From NCBI RefSeq assembly GCF_025960985.1, contig NZ_JAOQMX010000013.1, forward strand, positions 1 to 64,000: 64,000 nucleotides of DNA. The letters run 5' to 3'. The translations under genes were made by a program, and so were the position numbers. Under the pieces are notes generated by a model. The model was not told where the DNA came from and made no database searches. It saw nothing but the letters and a program-made list of their open reading frames with translations. Positions 29,765 to 40,098 of the stretch are shown one piece after another. This DNA is from Flavobacterium psychraerolatum (GTDB lineage Bacteria > Bacteroidota > Bacteroidia > Flavobacteriales > Flavobacteriaceae). Positions within the stretch are counted from its first letter, which is position 1. The number at the start of each line of letters is the position of its first letter.

Positions 29765-30245
29765 TTAACCGCAAATTTCGCAAATTTTCACAAATTATAT
29801 TCTTTTAAAAAATTCAAGATGGATAACTCAGATGAATATTATTATAAAAAAGACGAAAACTATCAAATCGTAGGTCTATGTATGGAAGTTCATAGAATTC
29901 TTGGACCAGGATTACTTGAAATCGTATACAAGGACGCATTAGAAATAGAATTCAGAAACCATAATATTCCTTACAGCAGAGAAAAAGAGTTTATCGTAGA
30001 ATACAAAGGTACTATACTACCACATAAATTTTATGCTGATTTTGTAGTTTACACTGATATTATTCTAGAAATAAAATCAACGAAAGAAATTAGCAATGAC
30101 CATCTTGCTCAAACTTTAAATTATATGAAATTAGCAAAAACTCCAATTGGAATTATAGCAAACTTTCAAAACAAATCATTGGTTCACAAAAGAATGATAA
30201 ATACTTAAAAAGTAATTTGTGAAAATTTGTGTAATTTGTGGTTAA
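29765..30245. mobile_element. Candidate GxxExxY cassette bounded by 33-bp inverted repeats
   Basis: The left end (29765-29797) begins TTAACCGCAAATTTCG; the right end (30213-30245) is its inverted copy. By my alignment 30 of 33 positions match, and both ends carry repeated CAAATT units. A single gene, of the GxxExxY family, lies between them, with 21 bases after the left repeat and 4 before the right one. No target-site duplication is clear. This looks like a small transposable or gene-cassette unit between miaB and the sigma-54 activator gene, but no transposase is encoded. Confidence 0.5.
29819..30208 (+). CDS. GxxExxY-family protein with PD-(D/E)XK-like core
   Basis: The 129-residue protein carries the family-defining G-x-x-E-x-x-Y motif as GLLEIVY (residues 31-37). 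It also has a nuclease-like core: D74 in FYADFVV and E84/K86 in ILEIKS, the order of a PD-(D/E)XK site. A helical tail, AQTLNYMKLAKTPIGIIANF, follows as in related endonuclease-fold proteins. The family is common and repeated in Bacteroidota and its function is not established. It is enclosed by the inverted repeats described separately, which suggests a selfish or mobile unit. Confidence 0.8.
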   Translation: MDNSDEYYYKKDENYQIVGLCMEVHRILGPGLLEIVYKDALEIEFRNHNIPYSREKEFIVEYKGTILPHKFYADFVVYTDIILEIKSTKEISNDHLAQTLNYMKLAKTPIGIIANFQNKSLVHKRMINT

Positions 30246-30284
30246 AAACAATAATAAAAATACTTTGTTCCTAGAAAACTAAAT

Positions 30285-31541
30285 ATGGAGTCAGTACAAA
30301 ATATAAAACAACGATTTGAGATTATTGGTAACGAACCAAAGCTTAATCGTGCGATAGAAAAAGCGATACAAGTCGCCCCTACCGATATCTCTGTCTTGGT
30401 AGTGGGTGAAAGTGGCGTTGGAAAAGAAAGCATTCCCAAGATAATACACTCTCTTTCACATAGAAAACACGGCAAATACATTGCGGTAAACTGTGGTGCA
30501 ATACCCGAAGGAACGATTGATAGTGAACTTTTCGGACACGAAAAAGGAGCCTTCACAGGTGCTACAAGTACACGTGAAGGGTATTTTGAGGTAGCAAACG
30601 GCGGAACTATCTTTTTGGATGAAGTAGGTGAATTGCCTCTTACCACTCAAGTTCGACTGTTAAGAATTTTGGAGAACGGAGAATTCTTAAAAGTAGGATC
30701 CTCACAAGTTCAAAAAACAGATGTACGTATAGTCGCAGCTACAAACGTCAATTTATTCGATGCTATCCAAAAAGGAAAATTTCGTGAAGACTTATACTAC
30801 CGTTTAAGTACGGTTGACATCGTTTTACCTCCTTTGAGAGAAAGAAAGGAAGACATCCACTTACTTTTTAGGAAATTTGCTGCAGATTTTGCTCACAAAT
30901 ACAAGATGCCACCATTAAAACTTGATGAAGCTGCTGTACAATTACTACAAAAGTTTCGTTGGAGTGGTAACATTCGTCAATTGCGAAATGTAGCCGAACA
31001 GATTTCAGTTTTAGAAACTAATCGTGAAATTAATGCAATTATTTTACAATCGTATTTGCCTGCAGAAGGCTCTAACTTACCGTCTGTCATTAGCGATAAA
31101 AAAGCAGAAAGCGACTTCAGTACTGAAAGGGATATTTTATACAAAGTATTGTTTGATATGAAAAGTGATTTGAATGATTTAAAGAAACTCACTTTAGAAT
31201 TAATGAAAAATGGCACCGCAAAAGCACAAGATATTAATCCTAATTTGATTTCAAAAATATACGGTTCACAGGAAAACGAAAGCGAAATAGACTTTGAAGA
31301 AAGACCTAAACCAGCGTTAATGGCGAGCCAAAAACAAGACAATCATTATGATGAGCCCGAAGACAATTACCTTTTTGCCGAGACTATTGAAGAGGAGGAG
31401 ATATTGCGATTGGAACAAAAAGAAATCGAAATGATCAAAAAATCATTAGAAAAGAATAAAGGAAAACGAAAAGCAGCCGCAGAAGAGTTGGGAATTTCTG
31501 AGCGTACTTTGTATCGAAAAATCAAGCAATTTGATCTTTAA
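30285..31541 (+). CDS. Sigma-54-dependent transcriptional activator lacking a receiver domain
   Basis: The 418-residue protein begins almost directly with the AAA+ domain: Walker A GESGVGKES (about residues 42-50), GAFTGA for contacting sigma-54, and Walker B GGTIFLDEVGELP. A long variable linker of about 100 residues follows, then a Fis-type helix-turn-helix, RKAAAEELGISERTLYRKI, at the end. No N-terminal receiver, GAF or PAS domain is present, so any control must come through expression, a partner or the linker. Its gene precedes lptE but a separate promoter lies at the junction. Confidence 0.88.
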   Translation: MESVQNIKQRFEIIGNEPKLNRAIEKAIQVAPTDISVLVVGESGVGKESIPKIIHSLSHRKHGKYIAVNCGAIPEGTIDSELFGHEKGAFTGATSTREGYFEVANGGTIFLDEVGELPLTTQVRLLRILENGEFLKVGSSQVQKTDVRIVAATNVNLFDAIQKGKFREDLYYRLSTVDIVLPPLRERKEDIHLLFRKFAADFAHKYKMPPLKLDEAAVQLLQKFRWSGNIRQLRNVAEQISVLETNREINAIILQSYLPAEGSNLPSVISDKKAESDFSTERDILYKVLFDMKSDLNDLKKLTLELMKNGTAKAQDINPNLISKIYGSQENESEIDFEERPKPALMASQKQDNHYDEPEDNYLFAETIEEEEILRLEQKEIEMIKKSLEKNKGKRKAAAEELGISERTLYRKIKQFDL

Positions 31542-31558
31542 AATAATTCTTATCTTTG
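31531..31558 (+). promoter_or_regulatory. lptE promoter
   Basis: TTG at 31531-31533 and TATCTTTG at 31551-31558 are separated by 17 bases, a near-ideal Bacteroidota promoter. It overlaps the last codons of the upstream activator gene and lies 34 bases before the lptE ATG. Confidence 0.7.
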
Positions 31559-31591
31559 TAATCTAAATTCATCCCCCTTTTCAAGCATAAA

Positions 31592-32095
31592 ATGAAGAAA
31601 ATACAATTTATATTCGTCCTATTCCTATTTTTAAACCTGACAAGTTGTTCTGTTTATAACTTTACAGGTACTGGAAAAATAGATGCCAAAACATTTCAAG
31701 TGAATTTTTTTCAAAATAACGCAGACTTAATTGAACCTGGAATCGACCGTACGTTCACGCTTACACTTCAAGAAATCATTCAAAATCAAACCAATTTAAA
31801 TTTAGTTAAAAACGGAGGAGATTTAACTTACGAAGGAGAAATAATTGATTACAGAATAAGTCCTATGACGGCCACTGCAAACCAACAAGCTTCACAAAAC
31901 AGATTAAAAATACGTGTGAATGTTCGTTTCATAAATAAAAAGAAAGAAACTGATAATTTCGAAAAACCTTTTGAATTTTATTATGATTACCCAGCAACAA
32001 CACAATTAGCTGGATCAACAAAAAGTACTGCTCTAAAAGATATTTTTGAAAGAATAACACAAGATATTTTCAACGAATCATTAGCAAAATGGTAA
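31592..32095 (+). CDS. lptE: LPS-assembly lipoprotein LptE
   Basis: The 167-residue protein has a lipoprotein signal peptide, FLFLNLTSCSVYNFTGTGK, with the Cys near residue 19. The body resembles the Bacteroidota LptE family (the SVYNFTG start is typical). LptE plugs the LptD barrel and guides lipopolysaccharide to the outer-membrane surface. It is the first gene of a likely lptE - repeat protein - secG operon, an arrangement I recall from other flavobacteria. Confidence 0.85.
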   Translation: MKKIQFIFVLFLFLNLTSCSVYNFTGTGKIDAKTFQVNFFQNNADLIEPGIDRTFTLTLQEIIQNQTNLNLVKNGGDLTYEGEIIDYRISPMTATANQQASQNRLKIRVNVRFINKKKETDNFEKPFEFYYDYPATTQLAGSTKSTALKDIFERITQDIFNESLAKW

Positions 32096-32132
32096 TCATT
32101 TCGTTTCCCGTAGAACGAGAGAATAACATACT

Positions 32133-32972
32133 ATGAACATAACCGATTATACTTATTTAATAAACAGCCCAGACGCAATTTCAGAACAACAAACGTTGGC
32201 GCTTGAAAATGTACTGGATGAATTTCCGTATTTTCAAAGTGCTCGTGCTTTGCGTTTAAAAGGACTATACAACCAAAATAATTTTAAATACAATTATGCT
32301 TTAAAAGTTACAGCTGCACATTCTACAGACAGAACAGTTTTATTTGATTTTATTACATCAGATTCGTTTACTGCCATTCAGCGCGATTTGTTTAATCAAA
32401 AAGCAGCCGAACTATTAGACATTATAGTGATTGATAGTGAAATACTGACAACCGAGAAACCAGCAACTTCAAAACTAGAAGATTCTATATTACACACTAT
32501 TAAAGAAGCTTCTCCAGTAAAATTAGAAGAAAAAAAACCTTCTATCGAAGAAAAATTAGAATTAGGAGCACCTTTAGATTTTTCCAAGACAGAGAAACAT
32601 TCCTTTCAAGAATGGCTTAAGTTATCTAGAGCGCAACCTATTATTCGAGAAAAAGAGTCAAAAGAAACTTTTGCGACTATTCAACTTGATCCCGAAAAAC
32701 AAAAGAAAGCAGCAATAATTGATAAATTCATTGAGACTAGTCCAAAAATTTCTCCCGTAAAAAAAGAAAGTATTTCAAATGTACAAATTGATATTAATAA
32801 AGAAGACCATTCTTATTTAATGACAGAGACTTTAGCGAAAGTTTACCTAGAACAAAAAAAATATCTAAAAGCGATACAAGCTTATGAGATATTAATTTTG
32901 AAATATCCAGAAAAAAGTAGTTTCTTTGCAGACCGTATCTCAGATATAAAACATTTACAACAAAATAATTAA
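32133..32972 (+). CDS. Conserved flavobacterial protein with C-terminal TPR-like repeat
   Basis: The 279-residue protein has no signal peptide. The N-terminal half (EFPYFQSARALRLKGLYNQN) and the C-terminal segment KVYLEQKKYLKAIQAYEILI are helical and resemble TPR units, separated by a charged, low-complexity linker. I do not recognise a named family. The gene lies 37 bases after lptE and 7 before secG, suggesting one operon with envelope biogenesis genes. Role unknown. Confidence 0.65.
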   Translation: MNITDYTYLINSPDAISEQQTLALENVLDEFPYFQSARALRLKGLYNQNNFKYNYALKVTAAHSTDRTVLFDFITSDSFTAIQRDLFNQKAAELLDIIVIDSEILTTEKPATSKLEDSILHTIKEASPVKLEEKKPSIEEKLELGAPLDFSKTEKHSFQEWLKLSRAQPIIREKESKETFATIQLDPEKQKKAAIIDKFIETSPKISPVKKESISNVQIDINKEDHSYLMTETLAKVYLEQKKYLKAIQAYEILILKYPEKSSFFADRISDIKHLQQNN

Positions 32973-32979
32973 ACATACA

Positions 32980-33300
32980 ATGAGCACATTTTCAATTTTT
33001 TTAGTTTTAATCACAATCGTTTGCTTTTTATTGATTGTAGTTATCATGGTTCAAAACCCTAAAGGAGGTGGATTGTCATCTACATTAGGTGGATCTACGC
33101 AAATGGGTGGTGTACAAAAAACAACTGACTTTTTAGACAAAAGTACCTGGACTCTAGCAACTATCTTAATTGCATTAATTTTATTATCCACTTTGAGCTT
33201 CACAGGAACCTTGAGTGATAATGATTCAAAAATTATTGATAACATACCTGCTGCTGCTCCAGCTCCAGTTCAAAATGCTCCTGTAACTCCTGCAAAATAA
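32980..33300 (+). CDS. secG: Preprotein translocase subunit SecG
   Basis: The 106-residue protein has two membrane helices, FSIFLVLITIVCFLLIVVIM and TLATILIALILLSTLS, joined by the SecG loop MVQNPKGGGLSSTLGGSTQM. A Pro/Ala-rich tail follows. SecG assists SecYE in protein export across the inner membrane. The loop is diagnostic, and the gene is the last of the lptE operon, before a terminator. Confidence 0.9.
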   Translation: MSTFSIFLVLITIVCFLLIVVIMVQNPKGGGLSSTLGGSTQMGGVQKTTDFLDKSTWTLATILIALILLSTLSFTGTLSDNDSKIIDNIPAAAPAPVQNAPVTPAK

Positions 33301-33423
33301 TAAATATTATATTTAAATTAGACCAATCATTTGTTCTATTTCTTTATTTAATAAATCATATTAAAACAATAGTTTGACACGAAACATACACTCACTAAAG
33401 CTAATTTGCAACTTACAAAATAT

Positions 33424-33458
33424 AAAAAATGCCAGCTTGTCAAAGCTGGCATTTTTTA
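33424..33458 (+). terminator. Terminator after secG
   Basis: ATGCCAGCTT and AAGCTGGCAT form a stem with a short loop, flanked by an A-run and followed by T-rich sequence. It separates secG from groES. Confidence 0.85.
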
Positions 33459-33485
33459 TAGGTAAAATTGTCAGTAAAAATGGAG

Positions 33486-33500
33486 TGGCACAGTTTCTGA
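33486..33500 (+). promoter_or_regulatory. Possible sigma-54-like promoter upstream of groES
   Basis: TGGCACAGTTTCTGA has the GG of a -24 element in TGGCAC, but the -12 half, CTGA, matches the TTGC consensus only partly. It lies about 50 bases before groES. Offered only as a weak candidate. Confidence 0.25.
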
Positions 33501-33550
33501 GCGACCAATAACATCATACAAATATTTAACTTTTAAAATAAATAAAAATC

Positions 33551-33826
33551 ATGGCATTAAACATTAAACCACTTTCAGATAGAGTTCTTATTGAGCCAGT
33601 AGCAGCTGAAACAAAAACTGCGTCAGGAATTTTTATTCCAGATACTGCCAAAGAAAAACCACAAAAGGGAACTGTTGTAGCTGTAGGAAATGGCACAAAA
33701 GATCATGCAATGACTGTAAAAATTGGTGATACCGTACTTTACGGAAAATATGCAGGTACCGAACTTAAACTTGAAGGTACTGACTATTTGATCATGAGAG
33801 AAGATGATATTCTTGCGATAATCTAA
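33551..33826 (+). CDS. groES: Co-chaperonin GroES
   Basis: The 91-residue protein matches GroES from [16 protein letters not shown] to the C-terminal [12 protein letters not shown]. The mobile loop ([17 protein letters not shown]) that docks onto GroEL is present. It caps the GroEL ring during ATP-driven folding. groEL follows after a 139-base spacer holding an inverted repeat, a longer gap than in most groESL operons. Confidence 0.95.
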   Translation: MALNIKPLSDRVLIEPVAAETKTASGIFIPDTAKEKPQKGTVVAVGNGTKDHAMTVKIGDTVLYGKYAGTELKLEGTDYLIMREDDILAII

Positions 33827-33845
33827 AAAATTGCTTTTGGCTGGT

Positions 33846-35594
<1,749 letters not shown>

Positions 35595-35616
35595 GTCTTA
35601 CTTCATTATAAACTTT

Positions 35617-35651
35617 AAAATCCGTTCATTTATTTGAACGGATTTTTTTTA
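35617..35651 (+). terminator. Terminator after groEL
   Basis: AATCCGTTCA pairs with TGAACGGATT around a six-base loop and is followed by eight Ts. It begins about 22 bases after the groEL stop. Confidence 0.85.
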
Positions 35652-35849
35652 TACAAAAATTAAACTATTTCACAAAAATTAAGTCTAAATTACGATTCTA
35701 AAATACAAGTTGAAATTTGAATTTCAGAGTCAAGATATAGATGAAGAATAGTTAATAATATTTAATTAACAATAACGTATTGTATAACTACTTAAATTTA
35801 CACATTATAACCAATTGATTTTTTTAACTAATTAAACATTTTTCTCAAA

Positions 35850-38204
35850 ATGAGATTAAAACTAACCATCATTAGCTTTCTATTTTTTGCGCACTCTTTT
35901 TCACAAACTATTAATAACTCCGATAAAATTAATTCATATATTGAATCCTATTTTAGGCTTGACCGAGAAAACATACATGTTCAATTCAACAAGAATACCT
36001 ATGTAAACAATGAAGATATCGGTTTTAAAGGTTATGTATTAAGCAAGAATAATGGAAAACTAAATACAAATACAACCAATGTACAATTAGTTGTTTATGA
36101 CAATCAAGAGCAAATTGTATTAAAACAACTCCTTTTTACATCCAAAGGGACTTTTGCCGGTGGGATTCATCTAACAGACAAATTCAAGTCTGGAATTTAT
36201 CATTTCCATTTTTATACCAACTGGATGAATAATTTTAATGAAGATGATTCGTTCACCCAGAAAATTGAAATTATCGACAAAAGTGAACCCTATAATTTAA
36301 AAACTACAGAACCGAATTATAAAACGGCCCAAGTAACCTTTTTCCCAGAAGGAGGCCTAATTATTGATGCGATAAACAACACCATAGGCGTGAAAATTGT
36401 AGATTGCAATCAAAAAGGAATCGAAGTAGAAGGAATAAGTATCGTTGACTCAAAATTAAATGAAATCACAAAACTTAATACCAACAAAATGGGAAATGGA
36501 AGCTTCTATTTTATCCCAGAAACCAATGAGTCCTATACTTTAAAAATAAAAACCGATAAAATTGACATCCAACAGCCTTTACCAAAGATTAGCGAAACAG
36601 GACTTACATTAAGCTATAACAACAACTTACCAAAAAATATCATAGCTGTTGCCATAAAAACAAATGAAAAAGGATTAGAAACTTATAAAGGAAAAAAATA
36701 CACTATCCTCATTCATCAGGATGGTAATTCAATTCAAAAAGAACTAACACTCAAAGGAGATGAGACAGAGCAAGTTTTACTTTTTGACAAGAAATTCCTA
36801 TCAAACGGAGTAAACAGTATACGTTTACTTGATGAAAACCTCAATGAAATCACAGAACGATTGGTTTATAAATACGCTACTCAAAAAGCACAAACTACAC
36901 TTGAAGCTAAAGCAATTGCCAATGATAGCATTATATTATTAGGAAAAACAAATACCAAACAAGCACAACTAAGCATTAGTGTTTTACCACATGATAACAT
37001 TAATTTAGCACAAAATAAATCCATTATGGGTACTTTTTATCTAAATGCTTACTTGGAAAATCCCGAAAATGATAACTACATTTATTTTGACCAAAATAAC
37101 AAAAACCAAAAGCAAGATATGGAACTCCTAATGCTTAATCAGCATAGAAGTAAATTTCTCTGGAATAACATTAAAGCAAACCCTCCAAAAATAAATTATA
37201 AATTCAATAAAGGAGTCACTATTAGTGGAAAAGTAGAAAAAAACACTTCAGGGAATTCTAAATATAGAATCTCCCTCATTTCACTTAAAAACAGTGTTTT
37301 TGAAGAAACTGCTATCGATCAAAACAGTGATTTTAAATTTGAAAATTTCTTTGCACAAGATTCAACCGTTTTCCTACTTCAAATGATTAATGAAAAAAGT
37401 GCCGTGAAATTCACAAAAATGGAAGCCCGAGTTACTCCTAACGAATCCAAATTCATGCTGCCCTTACGCTTTGAAAAAGACGTATGCCCATTAGAAAAAA
37501 AGCCAGAAACTAGTTTTTCATTTTCGAAATCCCCTTTTGACGGTGGCGCAGTTGACTTGGCAGGAGTTACCATCCAAAATACGTTTAAGAAAGATGTTTT
37601 CACTCATAAAAGTGATATGAGTATAAATGCAACAGCTTTTAAAATCGATGATACCGAATTTGGTAATGTATTAGATTTTATTGGAAGAAATGGTTTTAAA
37701 ACAGGTATAGACCCTGAAGAGAATACAGCGTATATACGTAATAGTAGAGATGCTTTCTCGGATAACCCACCAGCAGTTTACCTAGATAATGCGGTTGTAT
37801 TTGACTATAATCTATTATACAGCCTTGACCTCAACGATGTCGACGAAATCTACATTGATAAATCAGGTGCTTCAGATACATCGGCAAGTAGCTCAGGAAC
37901 TATTAAAATATTCTTGAAAATTGGATCAGACAAAAACGACTATTTTAGAGCAAAATACACCTCATTAATTGTAACAACAGGATTTACAAAAAACATTGAA
38001 TTTAAAAATGCTAGTTTTGAATCTCAAAAAGAATATTTTTATTTTGGAACTTTAAATTGGACACCTACTATTGAGATCAAAGAAAATCCAAACTACGAAC
38101 TTAGATTTCCAAAAACAGGACAAACAGAAATAAAAGTTCTAATCGAAGGAATGGCTGCAGACGGACAACCCATCTCAGAAATCCAAACTATTCCTGTTCA
38201 ATAA
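35850..38204 (+). CDS. Secreted protein with MG2-like N-terminus and TonB-plug-like C-terminus
   Basis: The 784-residue protein has a signal peptide (ending HSFSQ). The N-terminal region HVQFNKNTYVNNEDIGFKGY with its following strands resembles the MG2 domain of alpha-2-macroglobulin-like proteins. The middle has further beta-sandwich repeats. Around residues 650-690, YLDNAVVFDYNLLYSLDLND and VDEIYIDKSGASD resemble a TonB-receptor plug, yet no barrel follows. This is a common but uncharacterised Bacteroidota type, likely periplasmic or outer-membrane attached. Transcribed alone. Confidence 0.65.
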   Translation: MRLKLTIISFLFFAHSFSQTINNSDKINSYIESYFRLDRENIHVQFNKNTYVNNEDIGFKGYVLSKNNGKLNTNTTNVQLVVYDNQEQIVLKQLLFTSKGTFAGGIHLTDKFKSGIYHFHFYTNWMNNFNEDDSFTQKIEIIDKSEPYNLKTTEPNYKTAQVTFFPEGGLIIDAINNTIGVKIVDCNQKGIEVEGISIVDSKLNEITKLNTNKMGNGSFYFIPETNESYTLKIKTDKIDIQQPLPKISETGLTLSYNNNLPKNIIAVAIKTNEKGLETYKGKKYTILIHQDGNSIQKELTLKGDETEQVLLFDKKFLSNGVNSIRLLDENLNEITERLVYKYATQKAQTTLEAKAIANDSIILLGKTNTKQAQLSISVLPHDNINLAQNKSIMGTFYLNAYLENPENDNYIYFDQNNKNQKQDMELLMLNQHRSKFLWNNIKANPPKINYKFNKGVTISGKVEKNTSGNSKYRISLISLKNSVFEETAIDQNSDFKFENFFAQDSTVFLLQMINEKSAVKFTKMEARVTPNESKFMLPLRFEKDVCPLEKKPETSFSFSKSPFDGGAVDLAGVTIQNTFKKDVFTHKSDMSINATAFKIDDTEFGNVLDFIGRNGFKTGIDPEENTAYIRNSRDAFSDNPPAVYLDNAVVFDYNLLYSLDLNDVDEIYIDKSGASDTSASSSGTIKIFLKIGSDKNDYFRAKYTSLIVTTGFTKNIEFKNASFESQKEYFYFGTLNWTPTIEIKENPNYELRFPKTGQTEIKVLIEGMAADGQPISEIQTIPVQ

Positions 38205-38323
38205 ATCAAAACCTGATAGATTATTATTTAATCCCCTATTTTTAATCAAATAGGAACGCTACATGTACTAATTAAAATAAGCTAGTTATAATCATACTAA
38301 TAGCTATAAAAGTAATTATTACC

Positions 38324-38370
38324 TATAAACAAATAAAGGAAAGCATTTTGCTTTCCTTTATTTGTTTATA
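38324..38370. terminator. Long perfect palindrome between convergent genes
   Basis: Two exact 22-base arms (38324-38345 and 38349-38370) enclose a three-base loop; the inner part reads GGAAAGCA/TGCTTTCC. It lies between the converging MG2/plug gene and the DedA gene and can serve as a bidirectional terminator. Confidence 0.85.
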
Positions 38371-38423
38371 TAATATAGCAATAACAATACAGCTCTAATA
38401 ATATCTTATATTGACATCTTCCG

Positions 38424-39104
38424 CTACTCGTCTACTGGAGCTTTTTTTGCAAATTTAATAATCACTGGTGAAAGGGTGATGATCACCAACCCTATGATAA
38501 TCATTTCGATATGATTTTTCAAATCAATTTGATAGTTCTCTAATAAAAAGCCATATAAATAATGACCTGCAAAAATCAATGCAAAAGACCACAAGAAAGA
38601 GCTAACAACATTAAAAAACATAAATTTCTTTTTTTCCATCGAAACAATTCCTGCTACAATTGGCGCAAAAGTTCTGAATATTGGAATAAATCTAGCAAAG
38701 ATAATCGCTCTACCTCCATGTTTTTCAAAGAAATCTTTTGATTGAATTAAATATTTCTTTTTGAACCAAAAACTATCTTCTTTATTATATAAGTAATAGC
38801 CACTTTTGGCACCAAACCAATAACCAATTATATTACCCAATATTCCCGCAATTGCAACAAAAAGCGATAGGACAAAAACATTAACAAAATCACTTTCAAA
38901 AACTAGAATATTTTCTATTAATTCTCTATTGTAGATTCCTGCCAAAAAAAGCAAACTATCTCCTGGCAAAAAGAACCCTGCAAACAAACCTGTCTCAGCA
39001 AATACAATAAACAAGACGATAAACAAACCTACTTTTATACCATTTATATCAAAATGAATATAAAAAAGGGGATCCACTAAATTTTTCCAATCAAAGCCAC
39101 TCAT
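38424..39104 (-). CDS. DedA-family membrane protein
   Basis: The 226-residue protein has several membrane helices. The DedA signature is clear: ETGLFAGFFLPGDSLLFLAG with its acidic residue, GNIIGYWFGAKSG, and FFEKHGGRAIIFARFIPIFR with the paired Arg residues. DedA proteins are implicated in membrane lipid (undecaprenyl-phosphate or phospholipid) translocation and proton-motive-force homeostasis. It stands alone, after a palindromic terminator. The exact substrate is not known from sequence. Confidence 0.9.
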   Translation of the reverse strand: MSGFDWKNLVDPLFYIHFDINGIKVGLFIVLFIVFAETGLFAGFFLPGDSLLFLAGIYNRELIENILVFESDFVNVFVLSLFVAIAGILGNIIGYWFGAKSGYYLYNKEDSFWFKKKYLIQSKDFFEKHGGRAIIFARFIPIFRTFAPIVAGIVSMEKKKFMFFNVVSSFLWSFALIFAGHYLYGFLLENYQIDLKNHIEMIIIGLVIITLSPVIIKFAKKAPVDE

Positions 39105-39228
39105 AGTCTATTATTTTTTTTGCGTAAAATTTGCCGTGAAAATAGGTATAATTTATTTTAACAACAATTTATTCTGTTTTTTTAAACCTTTATTAACGAA
39201 TAATCGTAATTTTTTTTATTCTACTTTT

Positions 39229-40098
39229 TTACCCCAATGGAATCACATCTACCTCAACTTTAACCTTATGCTGCCCAGAACTGAAAATAATTCCTTTTAA
39301 AGGTGAAATATCCGAATAGTCACGACCATAGGCAGTCACAATATGACGCTCACCTGGAACAATATTATTAGTGGGATCAAATTCACACCAACCCATTCCA
39401 GGTACATATACAGAAACCCAGGCATGAGAAGCGTCAGACCCTTGCAATTTAACTTTTCCTTTTGGAGGTAATGTCTCTAGATAACCGCTTACATAACGCG
39501 CAGCAAACCCCATGCTTCTTAAACTCGCAATCATCAAATGTGTAAAATCTTGACATACCCCCTTGCGCTCTTTCAAAACAGTTTTCAACGGAGTATTTAT
39601 ACTAGTTGCCCCCGACTTGAATTCAAAATCGGTAAATATTTTAGCCGACAATTTTGATATTGCTTCATAAAAAGGGATATCTGTAATCAAACAGGTTTCG
39701 GCGAAAACCTTAATTTCATCATCCCAAAAAATAAACGGACTTGGTAGTTGATATTGAAGCATTTCGTTTTTCAAAGTCAATTTAGTTTTAAACATCTCCA
39801 ATACTTCGTTGCAAGTAAGTGCACTCACAAATAGTAATTCAACCGGTAGTACTTCAACGATACTCGTAGCGGTAACTTGCAGTACTTTATGAGGTTTTAA
39901 AATAGAAAAATAATATTTTGTATTATCAAAATAATCTTTTCTTGGATATAGATTTTGAGGTTTTGGATCTATTGTTAACTTATAATCTTCACAAACTTGC
40001 GAAGCTGAATTTACAGGATGCAAACAGATAATACATTGGTAATTATGCACTGCGTTTACATAGGTATAAGTCGTTTTATGTACTAATTTATACTTCAT
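39229..40098 (-). CDS. Transglutaminase-like protein (protease-fold) of an ATP-grasp cluster
   Basis: The protein has about 289 residues. It starts with a Bact_transglu_N segment (MKYKLVHKTTYTYVNAVHNY), then the core with an intact triad: Cys in RKGVCQDFTHL, His in SHAWVSVY, Asp in EFDPTNN. I start at the ATG at 40098, three codons in, because it gives the family N-terminus. The gene overlaps the end of the ATP-grasp/alpha-E gene by 11 bases, so the two are translationally coupled. Such proteins accompany peptide-forming ATP-grasp enzymes and probably act as peptidases or amidases; the substrate is unknown. Confidence 0.85.
   Translation of the reverse strand: MKYKLVHKTTYTYVNAVHNYQCIICLHPVNSASQVCEDYKLTIDPKPQNLYPRKDYFDNTKYYFSILKPHKVLQVTATSIVEVLPVELLFVSALTCNEVLEMFKTKLTLKNEMLQYQLPSPFIFWDDEIKVFAETCLITDIPFYEAISKLSAKIFTDFEFKSGATSINTPLKTVLKERKGVCQDFTHLMIASLRSMGFAARYVSGYLETLPPKGKVKLQGSDASHAWVSVYVPGMGWCEFDPTNNIVPGERHIVTAYGRDYSDISPLKGIIFSSGQHKVKVEVDVIPLG

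Noticed and set aside
29765..30245. Insertion sequence with its own transposase
   Set aside because: The only gene inside the repeats is GxxExxY, with no DDE, HUH or serine/tyrosine recombinase motif, so it is listed only as a candidate cassette.
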